From Candidatus Ribeiella danica (GTDB taxonomy: Bacteria > Chloroflexota > Chloroflexia > Chloroflexales > Roseiflexaceae), in contig JADKFS010000019.1 in the NCBI GenBank assembly GCA_016717335.1, positions 248,001 to 312,000 of the forward strand: 64,000 nucleotides of DNA, written 5' to 3'. Below are positions 53,798 to 62,517 of the stretch, piece after piece. The notes under the pieces are model-generated. The model did no database searches. It saw only the letters and a list, made by a program, of their open reading frames with translations, and was not told where the DNA came from. The position numbers and the translations under genes are program-made. The number at the start of each line of letters is the position of its first letter. Position 1 is the first letter of the stretch.

Positions 53798-54658
53798 CTA
53801 CGCGGGCTTGCTCGCCCCCGTGCCGCGATCGTTCGCCACGAGCCGCTTCTCGATCTCATCGATCGATTCGACAATCACCTCGGCCTTCTGCAGCAGCGTG
53901 CTGACGCCCAGCTCGGCCTTGAGATTGACCTGGTAGTCCAGCTCGTTCCTGATGCGATCCTTTTCCGCCTGGCGGTTCTGGCTGACGAGCACGAAGATCG
54001 AGAGGAAGATCGCCTCCAGCGAGACAATCATCGTCAGCAGGCCAAAGGGATAGGGATCAAAGACGAGGCTCGGCACGGCGTTGATCAGAATCCAGGCGGC
54101 GAAGAACACGGCATTCAGGATCAGGAAGGAAATGCTTCCGCTAAACGCGGCGATCGTGTCGGCCAGGCGCTGCCCAAAGGTCAGCTTCTCTTCGACGATC
54201 TCGTTGACGTTGCGGCTGACGCGCCGGCGCAGCAGATTATCTGTGCGGCGGATGCGCTTGGCGAGCGCGACCATCAGGTCCTGGGCCATGTGCGGCTTCT
54301 GCAGCATCAGGTCGAGGAATTCGTGGCGCTCGAGCACCAGCACGTCGGTGCCCTGGATGGCTGTGGCGGTGGCGGAGCGGTTGCCGCCGTCGAGCAGCGA
54401 CAGCTCGCCGAAGAAGTCGCCCGACTCGAGCAGCTCGAGCACCAGCTTCTCGTCGTCGTCGTCGATGATCGAGAGCTCGACCTGGCCGGCCTGGATGATG
54501 TAGAAGTTGCCGCCGGTCTCCTCGGCCCGAAAGATGACCTGCCCGGATCGGAAGTGCTCCTCGTCCATGAGCGCGGCCAGCGCGGCTAGCTCCTCGTTGT
54601 CCATGCCGATAAACAGGGGGATGGTCTTGAGCAGTCGGGGCTGTGGTGTGGCCGGCAT
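53798..54658 (-). CDS. Cyclic nucleotide-binding domain plus DUF1003 membrane protein
   Basis: The start MPATPQPRLLKTIPLFIGM (54658) is chosen because AGGAG precedes it and the longer form begins in word-repeat DNA. Residues ~10-130 are a CRP-type cyclic nucleotide-binding domain (FYIIQAGQVELSI, SGDFFGELSLLDGGNRSATA). Residues ~165-260 are DUF1003 with two membrane helices (SISFLILNAVFFAAWILIN and FGLLTMIVSLEAIFLSIFVL) and the QNRQAEKDRIRNELDYQVN tail. Probably a cAMP-responsive membrane protein; the role of DUF1003 is unknown. Confidence 0.9.
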   Translation of the reverse strand: MPATPQPRLLKTIPLFIGMDNEELAALAALMDEEHFRSGQVIFRAEETGGNFYIIQAGQVELSIIDDDDEKLVLELLESGDFFGELSLLDGGNRSATATAIQGTDVLVLERHEFLDLMLQKPHMAQDLMVALAKRIRRTDNLLRRRVSRNVNEIVEEKLTFGQRLADTIAAFSGSISFLILNAVFFAAWILINAVPSLVFDPYPFGLLTMIVSLEAIFLSIFVLVSQNRQAEKDRIRNELDYQVNLKAELGVSTLLQKAEVIVESIDEIEKRLVANDRGTGASKPA

Positions 54659-54693
54659 ATGATCTTCTCCTTTGTCTTCAACAAGCGCTCGCC

Positions 54694-54730
54694 GCAATCT
54701 GCAATCGACAATCTGCAATCTGCAATTGCA
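54694..54730. repeat. Reiterated-word repeat, GCAATCT type
   Basis: CGCAATCTGCAATCGACAAT and CTGCAATCTGCAATTGCA: the 7-base word is repeated four to five times. No strong opposite arm is present. It lies between the GT-C-like gene and the CNB-DUF1003 gene. Confidence 0.75.
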
Positions 54731-56695
54731 CTAGACCGGCTCGCGCAGCATGCCGCGCCGTCGCGTCGCGTCGCCCGCGCGCAGCATGCCGCGCAGGCCC
54801 CAGCCGAGCGAGCCCAGCCCGAGCGCCAGCCAGGCGGCCGCGAGCAGCAGGTTCTCGCCGGGCGAGAGCCGGTCGTGCAGCAGATACCACCACCAGAAGT
54901 CCCAGTGGCTCATGCGGTGATCGCCCATCCAGTGGCGGATCGCGAATGTGCCGCGCGGCATCGGCGGGACCGGCAGGGTGTCGCCCTGCAGCGCCAGCGG
55001 CCGGCCGTCGACCTGCGCGGCGATCTGCTGCAGCATGACGCCGAGCTCTTCGTCGCGCTCGCCGCCGAACGCCGCCGGGTTCCACGCGGCCGTGCTGAGC
55101 GTCACGGTCGTCGGGCGGGCCGGCAGCGCGAAGCGGTACCTGCGCCTCGGGCAGGCCGCCTGGTCGCGCGCGAGCACCTGGCCCGCCACGGCGATCGCGA
55201 TCGGCGACGGCGCCGGCTGGGCGAAGCAGCTGTTCAGCTCCATGTCTAGCTCGAGCATGTCGCCAGGCGGCGGCCGCAGCGCGATCGTGGCCTGGGGCAG
55301 CGTCCAGCGCGGCACCTGGCGGGGGCCGTCTTCGCTGTACGAGAAGCCCGCGACCAGTGCGACGCTGTCGGGCGCGAAGCGGATCTCGTAGAGCTGGCGC
55401 AGCTGGTCGGCCGCGATGCGCAGCTGCACGGCGATCGCCGAGTCGGCGACCCGGTAGTTGCTCAGATCGTCGCCGCGCGTCAGGCTGAAGAAGGTGTTGA
55501 CGCTGATCAGCAGGCCGGCCAGCTGCACCGGCGCGGCCAGCAGCGCGAGGACGATCAGCGCGCCGGAGCGCAGCGGGGTGCGGCGGCCATGCAGCGTGTC
55601 GAGAAACGCGGCCAGCGGCAGGGCCATGAAGGGCAGCACGGCGTTGAGGAAGCGCGGCCCCCAGGCGCCCGCGCCGTCCCAGGCGATCCACTTCGAGTAG
55701 AACAGCACGTGGGCGACGACGATCAGCGCGCAGAGCGCGGCTGTCTGCCAGTCGCGGCGCCACAGCAGCCAGAGCCCGATCGGAAACAGCAGCAGCGGCG
55801 GCGCGTACCAGAGAATGCCGCGGCCGCTGCTCCAGATCTGGCCGCCGAAGCCGACCCAGAAGTCGGTGCTGAACTGGCTCCAGATCGAGTCGCCGTAGCC
55901 GCTGCGAAAGGGGCTGCCGAAGGCCGCCTGCTGGTAGATCGCCAGGGCGACCAGCGGCAGCGCGGCCCCGGCCGCCCAGGCGGCCAGCGCCGGGACCGCC
56001 GCGCGCCGCTCCCGGCCGGCCGCGCGGAGGGCGCGCAGCGCGGCGAACAGCGCCAGCAGCGGCAGCGCGATCCCCGATTGAATCTTGACCGTCGGCGCGA
56101 GCCCGGCCAGCAGCCCGGCCAGCAGGAACGGCCGCCACGCGGGCGCGCGCGGCTCGCCGTCGCGCGGCATGTCTATTGGCAGCGCGAGGTACGAGCCGAA
56201 GCACAGCAGCGCGGTCAGCGGCTCGGCGAAGAACGTCTTGCTGTGCGGCCACGCCATCGTGCCGATGCCGTAGAGCAGCGCCGTCCCGATCGCGGCGCGC
56301 CGCCCAAAGCCGAGCCGCAGGACGGCGATGAACAGCAGCGCCGCGACGCCGGCGGTGATCAGCGGATTGAACCAGCTCACGATCGCGCGGATCAGCCAGG
56401 GGTAGGCGTCGGGCGAGAACCGGCCGGCGATGGCTCGGCCAATCCAGAACAGCGGCAGCGCAGCGACCGACTGCCCGGGGCCGTACTGGCTGTACGTCGG
56501 CGCGGCGCCAAGCTGGGTGGGATTCAGCGCGAAGCTGCCGTGGAGCGCGAGACTCTCGGTCACATCGAACATCATCTCTTCGTCCACAGCGTAGAAATGG
56601 CCGCCGCTGGTGAGCAGGTAGAGGCCGAACAGCACTCCGAACAGCGCCGCCGCCCCGCGCGCGCGGGTGGCTGGCAAGGGCTCCGAACTCATCAT
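54731..56695 (-). CDS. Multi-spanning GT-C-like glycosyltransferase / membrane protein
   Basis: A 654-residue protein starting MMSSEPLPATRARGAAALFG (56695). About ten membrane helices lie in residues 15-430, and a ~190-residue soluble domain ends in one more helix (LLLAAAWLALGLGSLGWGL). The first outer loop has an acidic motif AVDEEMMFDVTESLA, as expected of GT-C enzymes that use lipid-linked sugars. Further motifs are PHSKTFFAEPLTALL and WDGAGAWGPRFLNAVLPFMAL. It probably transfers a sugar to an exported acceptor; the substrate is unknown. It is downstream of a repeat block. Confidence 0.75.
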   Translation of the reverse strand: MMSSEPLPATRARGAAALFGVLFGLYLLTSGGHFYAVDEEMMFDVTESLALHGSFALNPTQLGAAPTYSQYGPGQSVAALPLFWIGRAIAGRFSPDAYPWLIRAIVSWFNPLITAGVAALLFIAVLRLGFGRRAAIGTALLYGIGTMAWPHSKTFFAEPLTALLCFGSYLALPIDMPRDGEPRAPAWRPFLLAGLLAGLAPTVKIQSGIALPLLALFAALRALRAAGRERRAAVPALAAWAAGAALPLVALAIYQQAAFGSPFRSGYGDSIWSQFSTDFWVGFGGQIWSSGRGILWYAPPLLLFPIGLWLLWRRDWQTAALCALIVVAHVLFYSKWIAWDGAGAWGPRFLNAVLPFMALPLAAFLDTLHGRRTPLRSGALIVLALLAAPVQLAGLLISVNTFFSLTRGDDLSNYRVADSAIAVQLRIAADQLRQLYEIRFAPDSVALVAGFSYSEDGPRQVPRWTLPQATIALRPPPGDMLELDMELNSCFAQPAPSPIAIAVAGQVLARDQAACPRRRYRFALPARPTTVTLSTAAWNPAAFGGERDEELGVMLQQIAAQVDGRPLALQGDTLPVPPMPRGTFAIRHWMGDHRMSHWDFWWWYLLHDRLSPGENLLLAAAWLALGLGSLGWGLRGMLRAGDATRRRGMLREPV

Positions 56696-57393
56696 ATGCA
56701 GTGCTCCCGAGCGGCGTCTCCCGCCGCTGCGGCAGGCCGGCGGCCGCGCCATTATACTATGATCGTAGGGTGCGGGTGCTGCGCCCCCGGCCCCCGCCTG
56801 AGTGCGTTTCGGCGCCGATGCCTTTCTTCTGGGGCGCTGCGCCCCCGGCCCCCCGCCCGGGGGAACCCACGCCGGTTCAGCAGGCTGCGCTAGATCATTT
56901 TCCAGGGCGCTGCGCCCCCGGCCCCCCGCCCGGGGGAACCCGCGCCGGTTCAGCAGGCTGCGCTAGATCATTTTCCAGGGCGCTGCGCCCCCGGCCCCCC
57001 GCCCGGGGGAACCCGCGCCGGTTCCCCCGGCCCCCCTCCGGCAAATCAGGCTGTCCCCATTTCAATACCAGTGGCGGATGCCTGGCACCATTCCGAGCGG
57101 ACGTGTTGTCTCTCGCCGCGCCTGGATTCAGCCAGGCATGCGCCGCTATCATGGCCGCCGAGGCAGCATCATTTTGGGGTCAGGGGCGGGCCCCGCCACC
57201 AGCGGGGGGGGGTGGGGGCGCACCCCCGCCCACGAATCACCAACGATGTCGCTAGGACTCGGATAGGGGCGGGGGCACGGGGCACAGCCCCGGCCGGGGG
57301 GCGCGGCTCCACAGAGCGCGCCGCCCCGGCCGAGTGGTAGAATAGCGCTGCCGCAATCGCGCGTTCACGCCGAGACGAGATCACGGAGGCCAG
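56696..57393. repeat. Gene-free stretch: inverted copy of the composite GC-rich repeat
   Basis: Reading the reverse strand from about 57190 the left module appears (cccctgaccccaaaatg, ggctgaatccaggcgcgg, ccactggtattgaaatgg, acagcctgatttgccgg). It is followed by about four modules with GGCGCGGGTTCCCCCGGG and GGGGGCGCAGCGCCC down to ~56770; two adjacent modules are nearly identical. From 57200 to 57320 there is a G/C-rich block. A TAGAAT near 57338 may be a -10 box for the adenosyltransferase gene. Confidence 0.85.
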
Positions 57394-57945
57394 ATGAAGA
57401 TCTACACCAAGACCGGCGATGCCGGCGAGACCGGGCTGTGGGGCGGGCTGCGCGTGCCGAAAGATGCGGCGCGCGTCCAGGCCTACGGCACGGTGGACGA
57501 GTGCAATGCCGCGATTGGCGTGGCGCGCGCCGGCGGCGTCGAGCCGCAGCTCGACGCGATCCTGGCGCAGATCCAGGACCAGCTGTTCGTGGTGGGCGCC
57601 GACCTGGCGACGCCCGGCGAGGCCGCCGGGGTCCCGCGGGTCGGGCCGCAGGAGGTGGCGTTCCTGGAGCAGACGATCGACGCGCTGGAGGGCGAGCTGG
57701 CGCCGCTCCGCCAGTTCATCCTGCCGGGCGGGACGCTCGCCGCGGCGCAGCTGCACCTGGCGCGCACGGTCTGCCGGCGGGCCGAGCGCTGGGTGGTCGG
57801 GCTGGCGCGCGAGGATGCGGTCGGCCCGCAGGTGAGCATGTACCTCAACCGCCTGTCGGACTGCCTGTTCGTGCTGGCGCGCGCCGCCAACGCCCGCGCC
57901 GGCGTGCCCGACGTGCCGTGGAAGAACCCCAAGCACCCGCAGTAG
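57394..57945 (+). CDS. Corrinoid adenosyltransferase, PduO type
   Basis: A 183-residue protein; ATG 57394 with GGAGG upstream. MKIYTKTGDAGETGLWGG, VQAYGTVDECNAAIGVARA, RQFILPGGTLAAAQLHLART, CRRAERWVVGLA and YLNRLSDCLFVLARAAN are the PduO-type signature blocks. It adenosylates cob(I)alamin with ATP to give coenzyme B12. It is followed by tnaA after a word-repeat hairpin. Confidence 0.95.
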   Translation: MKIYTKTGDAGETGLWGGLRVPKDAARVQAYGTVDECNAAIGVARAGGVEPQLDAILAQIQDQLFVVGADLATPGEAAGVPRVGPQEVAFLEQTIDALEGELAPLRQFILPGGTLAAAQLHLARTVCRRAERWVVGLAREDAVGPQVSMYLNRLSDCLFVLARAANARAGVPDVPWKNPKHPQ

Positions 57946-58013
57946 AACAGAGAACAGAGAACAGCGAGCGGGCGCTATCCGCACGGCTCTTTGCTCTCTT
58001 TGCTTTTTGTTCT
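57944..58013. repeat. Reiterated-word hairpin, AGAACAG/CTCTTTG type
   Basis: GTAGAACAGAGAACAGAG and AACAG (57942-57964) face GCTCTTTGCTCTCTTTGC and TTTTTGTTCTG (57986-58013), around a ~22-base loop. It starts at the last codons of the adenosyltransferase gene. Confidence 0.8.
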
Positions 58014-58037
58014 GGCATAGCACAAAGGAGTGCACCT

Positions 58038-59432
58038 ATGGACTTTCAGCCGCACACGATCATCGAGCCGTTTCGGATCAAAAGCGTGGAGCCGATCGCC
58101 TCGACGACCACAGCGCAGCGGCGCGCAGCGCTCGAGGCCGCCGGCTACAACCTGTTCCTGCTGCGCGCCGAGCACGTGCTGATCGACCTGCTGACCGACT
58201 CGGGCACCGGCGCGATGAGCTCGACCCAGTGGGGCGGGATGCTGCAGGGCGACGAGAGCTACGCCGGCGCGCGCTCGTTCTACCGGCTGGAGAGCGCCGT
58301 GCGCGAGATCACCGGCTTCAAGCACGTGATCCCGACACACCAGGGCCGCGCGGCCGAGCGCATCCTGTTCGGCACGGTCTGCAATGCCGGCGATGTGGTG
58401 CCGAACAACTCGCACTTCGACACCACCCGCGCGAACGTGGAGGCGCGCGGCGCCGAGGCCCGCGACCTGGTGACCGACGAGGCGCTGCAGCCCGGCCTCA
58501 TCCGCCCGTTCAAAGGCAACATCGACCTCGACCGGCTGCGCGCCACGATCGAGGAGGTCGGCCGCGCGCGCATTCCGCTGTGCATGCTCACCGTGACGAA
58601 CAACTCCGGCGGCGGCCAGCCCGTGAGCATGGCCAACGTCCGCGCCGCGAGCGAGATCTGCCGCGCGCACGGCATCCCGTTCTTCATCGACGCCTGCCGC
58701 TTCGCCGAGAACGCCTGGTTCGTCAAGCAGCGCGAGCCGGGCTACGCCGACCGCACGCCGCTGGAGATCGCGCAGGAGCTGTTCAGCTACGCCGACGGCT
58801 GCACGATGAGCGCGAAGAAGGATGGGATGGCGAACATCGGCGGCTTCCTGGCGCTGAACGACGACGAGTGGGCCCAGCGCTGCAAGAACCTGCTGATCCT
58901 GACCGAGGGGTTCCCGACCTACGGCGGGCTGGCCGGCTACGATATGGAGGCGATCGCGATCGGGCTGGGCGAGGCGCTGCACGAGGACTACCTGCGCTAC
59001 CGCATCCGCTCGATCGAGTACCTGGGCGAGAAGCTGACCGCCGCCGGGATTCCGATCGTGCTGCCGACCGGCGGCCACGCGGTCTACATCGACGCGGCCG
59101 CCATGCTGCCGCACATCCCGCCGAGCCAGTACCCCGCCCAGGCGCTGTGCGTGGCGCTCTACCTGGCCGCCGGCATCCGCGCGGTCGAGATCGGCAGCGT
59201 CATGTTCGGTCGCCCGCAGCCGGAGGGTGGCGAGCAGCCGGCCGCGCTGGAGCTGGTGCGGCTGACCTTCCCGCGCCGGGTCTACACCCAGAGCCACGTC
59301 GACTATATCGCCGAGGCGCTGGTCTACATCAAGCGGAACGTCGGCCAGATCCGCGGCCTGCGGATCGCCTGGCAGCCGCCCGCGCTGCGGCACTTCACGG
59401 CGCGGTTCGAGCTGGAAGAGACGTTGGTTTGA
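58038..59432 (+). CDS. tnaA: Tryptophanase (beta-eliminating PLP lyase)
   Basis: A 464-residue protein; ATG 58038 with AAAGGAG upstream. It has LIDLLTDSGTGAMSS, IPTHQGRAAERILFG, VTNNSGGGQPVSMANV, IDACRFAENAWFVKQRE, the PLP-binding Lys in TMSAKKDGM, TEGFPTYGGLAGYDMEA, and a C-terminal LRHFTARFE. The tyrosine phenol-lyase key segment with Arg (SMERG in that enzyme) reads AVEIG here, as in TnaA, so tryptophanase (Trp to indole, pyruvate, ammonia) is favoured over tyrosine phenol-lyase. Monovalent-cation activated in relatives. Confidence 0.92.
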   Translation: MDFQPHTIIEPFRIKSVEPIASTTTAQRRAALEAAGYNLFLLRAEHVLIDLLTDSGTGAMSSTQWGGMLQGDESYAGARSFYRLESAVREITGFKHVIPTHQGRAAERILFGTVCNAGDVVPNNSHFDTTRANVEARGAEARDLVTDEALQPGLIRPFKGNIDLDRLRATIEEVGRARIPLCMLTVTNNSGGGQPVSMANVRAASEICRAHGIPFFIDACRFAENAWFVKQREPGYADRTPLEIAQELFSYADGCTMSAKKDGMANIGGFLALNDDEWAQRCKNLLILTEGFPTYGGLAGYDMEAIAIGLGEALHEDYLRYRIRSIEYLGEKLTAAGIPIVLPTGGHAVYIDAAAMLPHIPPSQYPAQALCVALYLAAGIRAVEIGSVMFGRPQPEGGEQPAALELVRLTFPRRVYTQSHVDYIAEALVYIKRNVGQIRGLRIAWQPPALRHFTARFELEETLV

Positions 59433-59630
59433 CCCCTCTCCCTGCCCCCGCCCCTGCCAGGGGAGGGGCGATGGTTGGCGGCGATCTGCCCCTCCCCCTG
59501 CCCCCTCCCCGCGTCGCGGGGAGGAAAATATCGGATGCAGGTGTGATGCGCTGCGAAGCAGCGCATCACACCTGCAGACTAAATCCCCCCGCTCCCCACC
59601 GGGAGCGGGGGCAGGGGGGTGAGGGGCTAC
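59433..59630. repeat. C/G-rich dispersed repeat with a perfect 19-bp palindrome
   Basis: C-rich arms (59433-59465) and a mirrored CCGCTCCCCACCGGGAGCGG then GGGCAGGGGGGTGAGGG (59587-59624) bracket a perfect inverted repeat: 59536-59554 (TGCAGGTGTGATGCGCTGC), loop GAA, 59558-59576. Similar C/G-rich blocks lie at 6980-7016, 10710-10748 and 13240-13285. It lies between the convergent tnaA and haem-binding genes. Confidence 0.75.
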
Positions 59631-59647
59631 ATCGAACCGGAGCTGAG

Positions 59648-60199
59648 CTACTGGATGGTTGAGGCAGGGAGGACGTGGCCCTCGCCGCCCTCGCCGCCCT
59701 CGTCGCCGAAGGTGGCCGTGAGCCCGGCGATCAGCGTCTGGAGCTCGGCCGTGCTGAGCTTGGCATCCGGGTGGATCGGGGTGTAGAACCACGGCGGCAT
59801 ATCGTCCTTGCGCACGGTCTTGGCGGCCTCGTCGCCCTTGTTCCTGGGGCGGCCCCACTCGGAGATGTTGAACTTCTGGCGGCCCTCGTTCACGTCGCGC
59901 TGGATCAGCCACGAGACCGGGGCGACCGAGCTGTACCACGGCCAGGTGGTCTGGTTGGTGTGGCAGTCGCCGCAGGCGCGCATGAACAGCGCGCGGGTCT
60001 GTGGGCTATCCCAGGCCGGCTCGGCCTGCACCGGCGGGTTGGTGTGGTTGCGTCCGAAGGGTACGAGCTGGATCGCGACCAGCAGCACGAGCAGGCCCGC
60101 GAAGCCGCGGGTGACCCATCGCTGGATCAATTGGGAGAGTGACGCCCTGGCCCTTGGCGCCGAGGTTCCTGGAACGCTGGATGTTGGTTTGGATGCCAT
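59648..60199 (-). CDS. Haem-binding domain protein (single CxxCH)
   Basis: The start MASKPTSSVPGTSAPRA (60199) is preferred over ATG 60253. A 183-residue protein with one membrane anchor at ~32-50 (FAGLLVLLVAIQLVPFG), then a haem-binding domain with CGDCHTNQTTWPWYSSVAPV and WLIQRDVNEGRQKFNISEW. This matches the Haem_bd family, in which the Cys pair and His bind haem c. It faces outward and is probably redox-related. A Gly/Glu-rich tail follows the domain. Confidence 0.9.
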   Translation of the reverse strand: MASKPTSSVPGTSAPRARASLSQLIQRWVTRGFAGLLVLLVAIQLVPFGRNHTNPPVQAEPAWDSPQTRALFMRACGDCHTNQTTWPWYSSVAPVSWLIQRDVNEGRQKFNISEWGRPRNKGDEAAKTVRKDDMPPWFYTPIHPDAKLSTAELQTLIAGLTATFGDEGGEGGEGHVLPASTIQ

Positions 60200-60451
60200 T
60201 GCGTGTCGCCTTTCGAGCTCAATGATCTGATAATTCGCTGACGACAGTAGCATATCAGCAAAGGATTGGAGATTGATTAAGAAAGAGCTGTCTATTTTCT
60301 AAGAATAGTGGTCCCTCCTGGGGGTGGTTTTTTTACAGAGCGCATTCTGGTGCGCTACAGGCCCTCGCCCCCGGCCCTGGCCGGTATTCGCCCCGGCCCT
60401 GTTATGGGCAGGCGGCCGTCGCGACGCGGCTCCTGGAAACCTACCTGGCGC

Positions 60452-61540
60452 TCAGCGCCCAGCCTTGGGCGTCACGCCGTGCCCGGCCGCGATCTGGCCG
60501 AGGTCGACGATCGCGCTTTCGTAGACCATGCCGCCGTCGAACGGGTTCTCGGCCATGAACAGCGGTGTGTCGAGATCGACGTAGCTGAAGTCGCCCTGTC
60601 CGGCGGCGAAGCAGGCCGAGGTGGTCATCGCCAGGATCGACTCGACCATGCCGCCGATCATCAGGCGCAGGCGCGCGGCGCGGCAGAGCGCGGCGATGTC
60701 GAGCGCCTCGACGATGCCGCACTTCATCAGCTTGATGTTGACGACGTGGGCCGCCCGCTCCTGGATGATCCGCAGCACCGCGGCCGAGTCGGTGGCGGTC
60801 TCGTCGGCCGCGACCGGCACGCCGCCCCACTGGGCCACCTGCTGCAGCCCCGCCCAGTCGTCCTTCTTGACCGGCTGCTCCAGCAGCGCCACGCGCACGC
60901 CGCGCTCGTACAGCTGGGCCAGCAGCTGCAGCGCCTCGTCGGCCGTGAAGCCGACGTTGCCGTCCAGGATCAGCGGCGACTGGGGCGCCACCGCCGCGAC
61001 GGCCGAGACGCGGTCGAGGTCGAGCGCCAGGTCGCCTGAGCCGATCTTGATCTTGATCGTGCGGATGCCGCGGTCGAGGATAGTCTGCGCCGACGCGAAC
61101 GCATCGTCCACCGTGCCGGTGGTGATGGTCATGTCGGTCTCCAGGCTGGTCGCGACGCCGCCGAAGAAGGCCCACAGCGGCATGCCCGCCTGGCGCGTCA
61201 GCGCGTCGAGCACGGCCGTCTCGATCGCGCACTGCGCCGAGCCGACCGGGCCCATCGCGTCGTGCACGGCCGCGGCCAGCCGGCGCCACTCGCGCACGTC
61301 GGCGCCCTCGACGGTGGCGCGGGCGGCATCGAGCGCCGCCGCCGCGATCGCCTGGGTCTCGCCGTTGAAGGCTGGGAACGGCGCGGCCTCGCCGTAGCCG
61401 CGCGTGCCGTCGGCCAGCTCAACAGCGACCAGCAGGTTGCGGGCGATATCCTGCGCGCCGCCGGCGATGCCGAACGGCGTGTGCAGCGGGATGTCGAGGT
61501 TCTCGACCGACAGGGTGCGGATGGTCGTCGGCGTTGCCAT
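60452..61540 (-). CDS. Dipeptide (L-Ala-D/L-Glu-type) epimerase, enolase superfamily
   Basis: A 362-residue protein; GGAGG precedes the start. The N-terminal cap has VENLDIPLHTPFGIAGG. The barrel shows the catalytic pair KIKI (RTIKIKIGS), metal ligands LILDGNVGF, LLEQPV and VAADETA, the second catalytic Lys in VNIKLMKCGIVEA, and a C-terminal GGMVESILAM and DLDTPLFMAENPF with the DxD/DT-type substrate loop of dipeptide epimerases. It is likely to racemise L-Ala-D-Glu or related dipeptides in murein recycling; exact specificity is unsure. Confidence 0.9.
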   Translation of the reverse strand: MATPTTIRTLSVENLDIPLHTPFGIAGGAQDIARNLLVAVELADGTRGYGEAAPFPAFNGETQAIAAAALDAARATVEGADVREWRRLAAAVHDAMGPVGSAQCAIETAVLDALTRQAGMPLWAFFGGVATSLETDMTITTGTVDDAFASAQTILDRGIRTIKIKIGSGDLALDLDRVSAVAAVAPQSPLILDGNVGFTADEALQLLAQLYERGVRVALLEQPVKKDDWAGLQQVAQWGGVPVAADETATDSAAVLRIIQERAAHVVNIKLMKCGIVEALDIAALCRAARLRLMIGGMVESILAMTTSACFAAGQGDFSYVDLDTPLFMAENPFDGGMVYESAIVDLGQIAAGHGVTPKAGR

Positions 61541-61767
61541 GGATCTTCCTCCGGCCTAAAAGAGCGCGCTCTGATTATACAGCGAAAGTTCCCCGGCCTT
61601 GCGACCGTTCGCGAGCCGCGCGTTTCAGGGGTGCATGTTTCGCTCGCGGCAGGTGATACGCCGGCCAAGAATCCCCCGGCTCTTGCGCGGGCGGGAGGGA
61701 GGGCAGTCGGCCCATGAGGGAGCGATTCTTGAAAAATACCGGGGGCAGGGGGGACGATACAGCAGCC

Positions 61768-62451
61768 TCAGGCCGGGGGTGTCGAGCGATCCGCGATCGC
61801 CTGCCAGGCGGCGTCGACCTGCCTGCGCGTCTGATCGAGCGAGCCGCTGTTGTCGATCAGCACGTCGGCCTGGGCGATCTTGTCGGCCTGGGGCGGCTGC
61901 GCGGCGATCCGCCCGCGCGCCTCCTGCTCGCTCATGCCGCGCGTCGCCACCAGCCGCGCGACCTGCTGCCCCGCCGCGCAGGTGACGACCCAGATCGCGT
62001 CGCAGAGCGGCTTCCAGCCCGACTCGAGCAGCTTGATCGCGTCGATCACTGCGACCGCTGGGGTTTGGGGCTTGGGGCTTGGGGCTTGCCAATGCTCACT
62101 AGCCTCAAGTCCCAAATCCCTAGCCCCAAGAGATTCAAGCCAAGAGAGGATGCGCGCGTGCACGGCCGGGTGGACGATCTGCTCCAGCCGCCGCAGCGCC
62201 GCGGGGTCGGCGAAGACGATCGCGCCGAGCGCGCGCCGGTCGATCGGCCCGCCGGGCGTGGCCAGGATCGCGGGTCCGAAGGTCGCCACGATCGCCTGGT
62301 AGACCGGCTCGCCTGGCAGCTGCAGGTCGTGGGTCACGCGGTCGGCGTCGATCACCGCCGCGCCACGCTCGCGCAGCATGGCGATCACCGTGCTCTTGCC
62401 GCAGGCGATGTTGCCGGTCAGGCCGATCAGGTATATCCCTTTGAACGGCAT
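61768..62451 (-). CDS. coaE: Dephospho-CoA kinase with an in-frame repeat insertion
   Basis: A 227-residue protein (usual ~200). It has a P-loop YLIGLTGNIACGKSTVIAML, then VIDADRVTHDLQLPG, LRRLEQIVHPAVHARI, AVIDAIKLLESGW and a C-terminal QADVLIDNSGSLDQTRRQVD. It performs the last step of CoA synthesis. Residues ~104-131 (SLGARDLGLEASEHWQ, then APSPKPQTP) sit between RILSWLE and AVAVIDAIKLL, where relatives have only a few residues. This stretch is encoded by the reiterated-word inverted repeat at 62056-62141. The frame is kept. Confidence 0.93.
   Translation of the reverse strand: MPFKGIYLIGLTGNIACGKSTVIAMLRERGAAVIDADRVTHDLQLPGEPVYQAIVATFGPAILATPGGPIDRRALGAIVFADPAALRRLEQIVHPAVHARILSWLESLGARDLGLEASEHWQAPSPKPQTPAVAVIDAIKLLESGWKPLCDAIWVVTCAAGQQVARLVATRGMSEQEARGRIAAQPPQADKIAQADVLIDNSGSLDQTRRQVDAAWQAIADRSTPPA
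62056..62141. repeat. Reiterated-word inverted repeat inside coaE
   Basis: GGGGTTTGGGGCTTGGGGC and TTGGGGCTTG (62060-62088) face CAAGTCCCAAATCCCTAG, then CCCCAAG and ATTCAAGCC (62105-62141). The words resemble those at 39535-39604. Confidence 0.8.
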
Positions 62452-62464
62452 TGTTTTCTACCAG

Positions 62465-62514
62465 GCAAGGTGACAAGGTGACAAGGCGATCAATCACCCG
62501 GTCACCCGGTCACC
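62465..62514. repeat. Reiterated-word hairpin, AAGGTGAC/GGTCACCC type
   Basis: CAAGGTGACAAGGTGACAAG (62466-62485) faces CACCCGGTCACCCGGTCACC (62495-62514). The GTGACAAG word is the one also tandemly repeated at 2382-2408. It separates the amidohydrolase and coaE genes. Confidence 0.85.
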
Positions 62515-62517
62515 TCA

